This document shows, piece by piece, positions 1 to 5,452 of a stretch of DNA of 7,729 bases. This DNA is from Marinibacterium sp039179965 (GTDB taxonomy: Bacteria; Pseudomonadota; Alphaproteobacteria; Rhodobacterales; Rhodobacteraceae), in assembly GCA_039179965.1 (NCBI GenBank), contig JBCDEC010000227.1, positions 1-7,729 of the forward strand, written 5' to 3'. The translations under genes were made by a program, and so were the position numbers. The notes beneath the pieces were generated by a model, which ran no database searches, was not told the DNA's origin, and was given only the letters and a program-made list of their open reading frames with translations. Position 1 is the stretch's first letter. Every line of letters starts with the position of its first letter.

Positions 1-1078
1 CGCGCGTGCCATCCGCATCAGATCTCGGATCGTACACGATCAACGGGATACGGGCCGAGCAATCGTAGAAGAGGTCTTTTTCGCCCAGCCAATGATCGCC
101 CATGTTGTCGCCGTGATCAGAGCAAAACACCACCATAGTGTCCTGCATCCGTCCGCTCTGCGCGAGATAGTCAAACAGGCGTCCGAGATTGTCGTCGAGT
201 TCTTTGATCAGACCCATATAGACCGGCGCGACGATGTCGCGGACATGATTGCGCGAGAAACTCCGGCAGATGCGCGTATTGGCCCATTCGCGCATAAGCG
301 GGTGGGTGTGCTCGCCATCTCGCCGGTTTACCGCCGGCAGGTCCTGTGCGGAATAGAGGTCGTTATAGGGCGCCGGCGCGAGGTAGGGCCAGTGCGGCTT
401 GATATAGCTGAGATGGCAAAGCCAGGGCTGGTCGCCCTGCGCCTCGATGAACTCGATCCCCCGCGTTGTCAGCCAGGCGGTTTCGGAATGCTCTTTGGGC
501 ACGCGGGCGGCCAGCGGCGCCGAGTCCAGGAGCCACCCTGATCTAAGCGTGCCGTCGGGACCAACGGCCGTGTTGGCCCATTCCTCCCATGGCGTTTCCC
601 CGCCCATATCATGCGCGCGGAGATAGGCCTCGTAATCCTCGGCATGGCGGTTCGCGTCGGTCGCGGCATTGGTGCCGTCATCGCGCACGAAGACATCGAA
701 GCCGCATTCGCTGACCAGGGCCCCGATGGTGCTGTCCGGATCGATCCCGAGCCGCTCCATCCCCTCTTTGTCCGCCCGCATGTGCGTTTTGCCAACCAAT
801 GTGCTCGCGACACCGATTTCCCGGAGATGATCGCCCAGCGTTGGTTCACCCACACGCAACGGAAACCCGTTCCACGTGGCCCCGTGGCTTCTGACATACC
901 GCCCGGTGTAAAAGCTCATGCGGCTGGGCCCGCATATCGGCGATTGAACGTAGGCGCGGTTGAAGCGGACCCCTTGCGCGGCGAGCCGGTCGATATTTGG
1001 CGTATCCATGTGCGATGCGCCGTAGCAGCTGAGGTAGTCCCACCGCAGCTGGTCCGCCATGATCCAGAGTACGTTCAT
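1..1078 (-). CDS. Type I sulfatase / phosphonate monoester hydrolase-like enzyme, C-terminus cut off by window edge
   Basis: This is a cytosolic hydrolase of the alkaline-phosphatase superfamily, predicted to cleave a sulfate ester or a phosphonate/phosphate monoester. Reading the minus strand from ATG 1078 gives 359 codons without a stop before the window ends; relatives are about 500-550 residues, so roughly a third is missing. It begins MNVLWIMADQ, the usual first strand with metal ligand D9. The formylglycine motif CGPSR is at residues 49-53, followed by TGR at 58-60. GKTH at 96-99 (K97, H99), KPHW at 227-230 (H229) and SDHGDNMGDH at 320-329 (D321, H322) supply the other metal and substrate ligands. 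GEKDLF (K334) resembles the phosphonate monoester hydrolase branch more than classic arylsulfatases. There is no signal peptide. It lies 113 bases downstream of the GST on the same strand and is probably co-transcribed with it. Family assignment is firm; the substrate is unknown. Confidence 0.93.
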   Translation of the reverse strand, partial: MNVLWIMADQLRWDYLSCYGASHMDTPNIDRLAAQGVRFNRAYVQSPICGPSRMSFYTGRYVRSHGATWNGFPLRVGEPTLGDHLREIGVASTLVGKTHMRADKEGMERLGIDPDSTIGALVSECGFDVFVRDDGTNAATDANRHAEDYEAYLRAHDMGGETPWEEWANTAVGPDGTLRSGWLLDSAPLAARVPKEHSETAWLTTRGIEFIEAQGDQPWLCHLSYIKPHWPYLAPAPYNDLYSAQDLPAVNRRDGEHTHPLMREWANTRICRSFSRNHVRDIVAPVYMGLIKELDDNLGRLFDYLAQSGRMQDTMVVFCSDHGDNMGDHWLGEKDLFYDCSARIPLIVYDPRSDADGTR

Positions 1079-1119
1079 GTAAAATCCGTCTTGTGGTTTG
1101 AGGATTGGTCCCTGCGTAT

Positions 1120-1137
1120 GGGCTTACCGGGCTTACT
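1120..1137. repeat. Two-copy 9-bp tandem repeat between the GST and sulfatase genes
   Basis: The gap at 1079-1191 contains GGGCTTACC followed directly by GGGCTTACT. Nothing else recognisable is in this gap. No good terminator or promoter is visible, and only a weak GGA lies ahead of the sulfatase ATG. The repeat may be chance or a small protein-binding site. Confidence 0.4.
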
Positions 1138-1191
1138 GGTCTGATCCGCGCGGTCGGGCGAAGAGTATCGGCGCGAGACGGGGCAAAAGAC

Positions 1192-1869
1192 CTATCGCGG
1201 AGCGACAAAAAGCCCTTCGTCTTTCAAAACCTCGATGTTCTTGGCCTCGCGCGCCATCGCGCGCTGGACTGCGGGGCGTTCATCGCTGCGCTCGAAGTGG
1301 GTCCGAATGTTGGGATATTTCTCATCGGAGTAGCCGACGCCGGTGATCCGACCCCAGACCCAGTAGAGATAGCCATCCACCACCGACCAAGATTCACCAT
1401 ACCACCAGGGACCCGAAGCCAGGCGTGCTTCGATCATATCCATGATCTTGTTCATCGCTTCGACGCCCACGGGCCGCACAATGTCGAACGACAATGCAGT
1501 GTCCTTGATGAATTTCACCGGCATCGCCACCCGCGTGACGGTCGGGTGCACTGTCGCCGAGAAAAAGGCCAGATCGGCGATTTGCCCGCATTCCCCGAGC
1601 TTTGTCTCGGTGCGGGGCAGAAGATTGGCCTGCGGATAGGTGGCATTCAGCCAGCTCAGGATCGCCACGTTCTCTGTCAATGGCGCGCCGTCGATAAGCA
1701 AGGCGGGCACTTTCCCCTTCGGATTGACTTGCAGATATGCTGGCGAAAGCTGCTGTTTGGCAGCCGTGCGCACCAGCTCTGTCTCAAAGGGTACGCCGAT
1801 CTCTTCCAACGCGATGGTCGGCACGCGCGCGCACGTGTTAGGGGCAACGAAAAGCTTCAGGTCGGGCAT
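1192..1869 (-). CDS. Glutathione S-transferase family protein
   Basis: This is a 225-residue cytosolic protein of the GST superfamily, the usual length. The N-terminal thioredoxin-like domain spans about residues 1-80. It has a candidate catalytic or glutathione-contacting C13 (or T12) in APNTCARVP, the cis-proline in GKVPALLIDG (P55), and the gamma-glutamyl-binding pair E66-N67 in PLTENVAIL, where many GSTs have E-S. The all-helical C-terminal domain follows, with an N-capping box S162-V-V-D165 in SWSVVDGYLYW. The start at 1869 is chosen because GGAG lies 7 bases upstream (minus strand of 1877-1880) and the family N-terminus begins there; a longer in-frame extension to 1959 has no family character. 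It is first in a minus-strand pair with a sulfatase and divergent from the TRAP genes. It could conjugate or reductively cleave a reactive or aromatic product of the pathway, or have a general stress role; the sequence does not decide. Its class is uncertain. Confidence 0.9.
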   Translation of the reverse strand: MPDLKLFVAPNTCARVPTIALEEIGVPFETELVRTAAKQQLSPAYLQVNPKGKVPALLIDGAPLTENVAILSWLNATYPQANLLPRTETKLGECGQIADLAFFSATVHPTVTRVAMPVKFIKDTALSFDIVRPVGVEAMNKIMDMIEARLASGPWWYGESWSVVDGYLYWVWGRITGVGYSDEKYPNIRTHFERSDERPAVQRAMAREAKNIEVLKDEGLFVAPR

Positions 1870-1895
1870 TGCATCGCTCCATAATATCTCTAGAG

Positions 1896-1923
1896 TTACC
1901 AAAAAGCACAAAAAATCGATAAT
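1896..1923 (+). promoter_or_regulatory. Possible sigma70-type promoter for the TRAP unit
   Basis: TTACCA (1896-1901, 4 of 6 matches to TTGACA) is followed after 16 bases by GATAAT (1918-1923, 5 of 6 to TATAAT). This would start transcription near 1930, about 70 bases ahead of the receptor start codon. It is a visual match only and could be chance in an AT-rich tract. Confidence 0.3.
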
Positions 1924-1987
1924 TTCAGCAACAATCTCAGATCGCACGCAGATGCGCACGGGATCCGCTGAAAGACAACAGCGTCAT

Positions 1988-1994
1988 GGGAGGA
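1988..1994 (+). promoter_or_regulatory. Strong ribosome binding site deciding the TAXI receptor start
   Basis: GGGAGGA is an almost perfect Shine-Dalgarno sequence. Two consecutive ATG codons follow, at 1997 and 2000. The second has the better spacing (5 bases after the A) and is taken as the start; use of the first would only add one Met. This site also shows that the open frame running upstream to 1640 is not part of the protein. Confidence 0.8.
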
Positions 1995-1999
1995 AAATG

Positions 2000-3043
2000 A
2001 TGTTTCGAACCGCCTTGGGAAGTCTTGGAGCCGCCATATGTCTGGCCGCAAGCGCGCATGCCCAAACCATTCTGACCGCCGAGACGGCTGCCCCCAATAC
2101 GACGCCCGGTATCTCGATCATCTCCTTGTCGGAGGCGGCGGCAACGGCCGGGGTCGCAGATATTCAGGTGACGTCCGGGCAGACTCTGACGAACTCGGTC
2201 CAGAATGTTGCCGAGGGCAAGACCGATATCGCCGCCGCGCCATTCATTCTGCCGTTCCTGCTGTCCAAGGGCGTTGGCCCCTATGCGGGACTTGGCGCGG
2301 AGAAAGGCGCAGAACTCGCCGACAATCTCGCGGTTCTTTATACGTACCGAATTTCGGTGCAGGGCCTGATGGCTTTCAACAGCTCCAACATCGGCGGCTG
2401 GGACGATCTGGAAGGCAAGACAATCTTCAATGGTCCGCCCCGTGGCGCGGCGTTGACGAATGCGCGGCTGCTGATCAAGACCAATACCGGAATGGAAGAA
2501 GGCACCGGCTACAACGGCATCCAGGTGAACTGGGGCCAGGCCGTCAAAACGATGCAAGACGGGTCGGCCGACGCCTTCGTGCTGCCGATGTCCTTCCCGG
2601 ACCCACGGGTTTCGGCAAGCCTGGCGTCCGGAGACATGACGATCTTTTCCGTCTCCAACGAGGTCTTTGAAAGCGAGCTCTTTGACAATGTGGCCAAGCT
2701 GCCGGGCACGGTGAAGTTCGCGATGCCCATTTCCGACATGGGCTATAACGAAGGGGTGACGGTCGTGTCCGAAGACGACACCTTCCGTGGCCCCGGCACA
2801 GTCGGTGCGGATATCGTCAGCAAGAGCATGGATTTCGATCTGGCCAAGGCTTTGACCGCCGCGTTCATCGAAAACATCGAGACGATCTATCACGTAAAAG
2901 CGCCCTTCATGCCCGTGACGTGGCACGGAGAGGTCGACATCGAGATCACCGATATGTGCGGCCCAAACCCGTTGAAGTATCACCCCGGCGCAGTCGCGGC
3001 CTGGGAAGAGGCCGGATACACGCTGCCTGACTGTGCCAAGTAA
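2000..3043 (+). CDS. TRAP transporter, TAXI-family periplasmic solute receptor
   Basis: This 347-residue secreted substrate-binding protein delivers an organic anion to the TRAP permease encoded next. Residues 1-21 form a Sec signal peptide (short basic start, hydrophobic core AAICLAASA, AHA before Q22); C14 is not in a lipobox. The mature part reads as a TAXI receptor: SGQTLTNSVQNVAEGKTDIA at 59-78 covers the helix and 'served by' pocket edge near the N-terminus. The interdomain region GGWDDLEGKTIFNGPPRGAA (132-151) and the second-domain segment GQAVKTMQDGSADAFVLP (179-196) follow the TAXI pattern. The tail has only two mature cysteines, C320 and C345, which could form a disulfide. It is the first gene of the plus-strand unit, 63 bases ahead of the permease. 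TAXI ligands known elsewhere include small carboxylates and amino acids; here the neighbouring sulfatases suggest a sulfated or phosphonated organic anion, which is inference. Confidence 0.92.
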   Translation: MFRTALGSLGAAICLAASAHAQTILTAETAAPNTTPGISIISLSEAAATAGVADIQVTSGQTLTNSVQNVAEGKTDIAAAPFILPFLLSKGVGPYAGLGAEKGAELADNLAVLYTYRISVQGLMAFNSSNIGGWDDLEGKTIFNGPPRGAALTNARLLIKTNTGMEEGTGYNGIQVNWGQAVKTMQDGSADAFVLPMSFPDPRVSASLASGDMTIFSVSNEVFESELFDNVAKLPGTVKFAMPISDMGYNEGVTVVSEDDTFRGPGTVGADIVSKSMDFDLAKALTAAFIENIETIYHVKAPFMPVTWHGEVDIEITDMCGPNPLKYHPGAVAAWEEAGYTLPDCAK

Positions 3044-3057
3044 TCCCTCAGGAAATG

Positions 3058-3083
3058 GGGCGGGTGCCATGTGCGCCCGGCCC
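3058..3083 (+). other. GC-rich intercistronic stem-loop between receptor and permease genes
   Basis: GGGCGGGTGC (3058-3067) pairs with GCGCCCGGCCC (3073-3083), giving ten base pairs including one G-U, with a single bulged G at 3079 and a five-base loop at 3068-3072. No T tract follows, so it is not a standard intrinsic terminator. Such hairpins after a binding-protein gene often protect the upstream mRNA and keep receptor levels above permease levels; that role is inferred. The stem also holds the only G-rich sequence that could serve ATG 3069 or GTG 3071. Confidence 0.6.
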
Positions 3084-3110
3084 GTCTCCGTCGAGCGACC
3101 TGCAACATGA
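3069..3110 (+). CDS. Possible 13-codon leader peptide coupled to the permease gene
   Basis: ATG 3069 opens a frame encoding MCARPVSVERPAT and stops at TGA 3108-3110. The stop overlaps the permease ATG 3107-3109 as ATGA, the classic arrangement for translational coupling. Its ATG sits in the loop of the stem-loop at 3058-3083, with GGGGCGGG just upstream inside the stem. It may be a translated leader, or a chance short frame. The peptide itself resembles nothing I recognise. Confidence 0.2.
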   Translation: MCARPVSVERPAT

Positions 3111-5452
3111 CACTCAGATCCCCAGAGGCTCAGGGGCGCCCCGGTTTTTCCGTTCGCCTGCTCTATGTTCTCTCCGTCGGTATGGTTTTGATCGGGCTGG
3201 TGAATTCCACGCCTGGCATTCCCGGTTATGACGCCTGGGCCGCAGAGGTTCTGGGTGATCAGGGCGCGAGGCTGCGCAAGTTCCCGTTCGAATGGTTCTA
3301 CCCGCTGTTTTTTGCGCTGATGATGTTGATCGTCGTTCTCAAGCATTCGATGTGGCGCGAGTGGCAGAACAGAACGGCGTTCCGGCGGCGATTTGGCCTG
3401 TTTATGGACGTCATCCTTGTGGTGATGGCCTGCACGGTGTCGCTCACTTACCTGATCGAGATTGAATCCGTCTGTCTGATCGACCGGATCAACGGGGACC
3501 GGGCGAGGCTGATTCAGGAAAGCCTGGCCGCCGCCGCCGAATTCAATCAGAGCCTCGGTCTGCCCGCCCCCACCACCGTTGAAGACCCGCAATGCGTCAA
3601 CACGACCGGCGGATGGCTTGTCCTGATCGTCGGTTTGGCGATCGTCGCGTTCCTGTCCTACAACGTAAAGGTCTGGGGGTTGCCACTGGTCATTGTCGCG
3701 ATCCTGGTCTCGACCTACACCATCCTCACCGTACTGGTCTGGTATTTTTACGGTGTCGAGGACGTCAACAAGTACCTTGTGACCAAGCTGGCGGGCGAAC
3801 CGCGTGTCCTGGCCGACGGGCGGCCCCGGGTTCATGACGTGCTGGTCAACAATTCCTCGGGCCTGCTGGGCCGGTTCATGGACATCGCGCTCAACACGAT
3901 TTTCCCCTACCTGGTGCTGGGGTCGCTCTTTGGAAGCTCGGCGGGCGGGCGATCCCTGATCAAGCTCGCGTTTCGCTGGACACGCCATCTGCGCGGCGGG
4001 CCGGCGCATGCGGCCATCGTGTCTTCGGCGATGTTTGGCACGATTTCGGGCGGGCCGATCGTGAACGTGCTCTCGACCGGTGTTCTGACCATACCGATGA
4101 TGATCAAACGCGGGTTTTCCAAGGTGTTTGCCGGCGGCGTCGAAGCTGCAGCCTCCTCGGGCGGCTCGATCATGCCGCCGGTGATGGGCGTTGCGGCCTT
4201 CGTTCTCGCGTCGCTGACCGCGATCCCCTACTCCTCCGTGATCATCGCCGCTGTGATCCCGGCAATGGCGTATTTTTACTGTTTGTTTCTGTCGGCCGTC
4301 TTCCAATCGCGCCAGCAAAACATCACCGCCATCGGAGATATCACGGATGACATGATCCTGGAGCGCCAGGATTTCTTCAACCTTGTGATGATCTTCGGTC
4401 CGATCCTGATGATCCTGTCGCTGTTGCTCACGGGCAAGGATGCGGTGGGGTGCGGTCCGCTGGGCGGGCTCTTGGGCGCAGAGCGGATCTTGGACGACAC
4501 GGGCTGTCAGGTGCAAAGCCTGAGCTGGCTGCAGCAGACGGTTCAGAACTCGGCCGGATCAGCCGGGGCGGCCGGGTGGTGGGCCGTGATGTTGCTGCTC
4601 GGATTGCTCTTTCTAGACCCCGAGGTCCGGTCCCGTCCGCGAAAAATCATTGATGCCCTGTCGGACGCCGGTATTCTGATTTCGACGCTTTATCTGATGT
4701 TCCTGGCCGTCTCGATCATCGACTTCTGTCTCGCCTTCACCGGATTGCCCGTGTTTCTTTCACTGGATGTGCTGGCCTGGCTCAACAGCCTCGATCTGGG
4801 CGGCAGCGGCTCCACCTTTTTCCAGTTCATTGCATTGCTTATGACAATGTTCCTTGCCGTGCTGCTGGGCATGGGGATGCCGGCCGTTCCGGCTTATATA
4901 AACGCAGCGCTTCTGATGGGACCGGTGTTGGCGGGTCTGGGTCTTTCGCTGTTCACCTCGCACATGTTCATCTTCTACTTCGCGGTTGCCAGCGCCATTA
5001 CGCCGCCCGTGGCATTGGCCGCTTTTGCCGCAGCCACCATCACCAAGGCTGAACCGATTGCGACCTCGCTTTCGGCGGTGCGATCAGGGATTGTGATGTT
5101 TGTCGTGCCGTTCATCTTTGCCTTCTACCCGGAACTCTTGCTGATCCCCGAGGCACGCATTGATCCGCAATCCTCCGGCGGGGCGGGTTATCTGCCCGGC
5201 TATGGCGAAACCCTGGGCATTGGCGGGATGGTCTTGCTGATCGCGCGCCTGCTGCTGGCGCTTTACCTTGTCTCTTCCGCCCTGGCCGTTTTCGACCGCG
5301 CGAAACTGGCCGCCTGGGAGATCGTTTCGCGGCTCGGTCTTGCCGTCCTGCTTCTCGCCAAACCAGAGCCGGTTTGGATCGGAGCCTTGATTGCGACAGC
5401 CGGGGTGCTGTTCACCCACTACCGGCAGGCGGGCCATGTCAAAGCGGCCTAA
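3107..5452 (+). CDS. TRAP transporter fused permease (4TM/12TM, DctQ-DctM type)
   Basis: This 781-residue inner-membrane secondary transporter works with the TAXI receptor to import an organic anion, normally driven by a sodium or proton gradient. The N-terminal part carries the DctQ-like helices (about 17-34, 62-79, 98-118, 170-187, 190-215). The DctM-like part carries family signatures: GTISGGPIVNVLSTGVLTIP (311-330), EAAASSGGSIMPPVMGVAAF (346-365), GMGMPAVPAYI (588-598) and ITPPVALAAF (631-640). Basic stretches RRRF (93-96) and RSRPRK (508-513) suggest cytoplasmic loops. That puts loops 119-169 (C123, C163) and 442-490 (C449, C467) outside the membrane. The start is taken at ATG 3107; an in-frame GTG at 3071 would add 12 basic residues, but its ribosome site is buried in a hairpin. 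The 3' end overlaps the next gene by 17 bases, indicating a tight operon. The substrate is not determined. Confidence 0.94.
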   Translation: MTLRSPEAQGRPGFSVRLLYVLSVGMVLIGLVNSTPGIPGYDAWAAEVLGDQGARLRKFPFEWFYPLFFALMMLIVVLKHSMWREWQNRTAFRRRFGLFMDVILVVMACTVSLTYLIEIESVCLIDRINGDRARLIQESLAAAAEFNQSLGLPAPTTVEDPQCVNTTGGWLVLIVGLAIVAFLSYNVKVWGLPLVIVAILVSTYTILTVLVWYFYGVEDVNKYLVTKLAGEPRVLADGRPRVHDVLVNNSSGLLGRFMDIALNTIFPYLVLGSLFGSSAGGRSLIKLAFRWTRHLRGGPAHAAIVSSAMFGTISGGPIVNVLSTGVLTIPMMIKRGFSKVFAGGVEAAASSGGSIMPPVMGVAAFVLASLTAIPYSSVIIAAVIPAMAYFYCLFLSAVFQSRQQNITAIGDITDDMILERQDFFNLVMIFGPILMILSLLLTGKDAVGCGPLGGLLGAERILDDTGCQVQSLSWLQQTVQNSAGSAGAAGWWAVMLLLGLLFLDPEVRSRPRKIIDALSDAGILISTLYLMFLAVSIIDFCLAFTGLPVFLSLDVLAWLNSLDLGGSGSTFFQFIALLMTMFLAVLLGMGMPAVPAYINAALLMGPVLAGLGLSLFTSHMFIFYFAVASAITPPVALAAFAAATITKAEPIATSLSAVRSGIVMFVVPFIFAFYPELLLIPEARIDPQSSGGAGYLPGYGETLGIGGMVLLIARLLLALYLVSSALAVFDRAKLAAWEIVSRLGLAVLLLAKPEPVWIGALIATAGVLFTHYRQAGHVKAA

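Larger units (their letters stand above)
1870..1999. promoter_or_regulatory. Divergent intergenic control region between the GST and TAXI receptor genes
   Basis: These 130 bases separate two divergent units and must carry both promoters. The part at 1881-1930 is clearly AT-rich compared with its surroundings. The part at 1923-1973 has symmetric elements: TTTCAGC (1923-1929) is the perfect inverse of GCTGAAA (1967-1973), ATCTC (1934-1938) can pair with GGGAT (1960-1964) with one wobble, and CGCA (1943-1946) pairs with TGCG (1953-1956). CGCACG also occurs twice, 12 bases apart (1943 and 1955). These could be operator half-sites or a leader RNA fold. No regulator gene is in the window. Confidence 0.6.

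Noticed and set aside
92..1144. Plus-strand open frames opposite the left sulfatase, 92-541 and 611-1144
   Set aside because: Both are antisense to a continuous 359-codon sulfatase reading frame with all motifs in order; they have no recognisable features.
1105..1884. A 259-codon plus-strand open frame opposite the GST
   Set aside because: The GST on the minus strand has family motifs and a good ribosome site; this frame has neither.
1640..1999. N-terminal extension of the receptor frame back to 1640
   Set aside because: It would bury the signal peptide about 120 residues inside the protein and overlap the GST. The GGGAGGA site and ATG at 2000 give a normal secreted receptor.
3071..3106. 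GTG 3071 as the permease start
   Set aside because: It would add 12 Arg-rich residues unlike the family, and its possible ribosome site lies in the stem of the 3058-3083 hairpin. It cannot be wholly excluded.
1937..4516. An 859-codon open frame on the minus strand across the receptor and permease genes
   Set aside because: It lies antisense to two clearly recognisable genes, crosses the strong ribosome site at 1988, and encodes a His/Arg/Gln/Asp-rich sequence with no domain pattern. This is typical of a GC-rich shadow frame.
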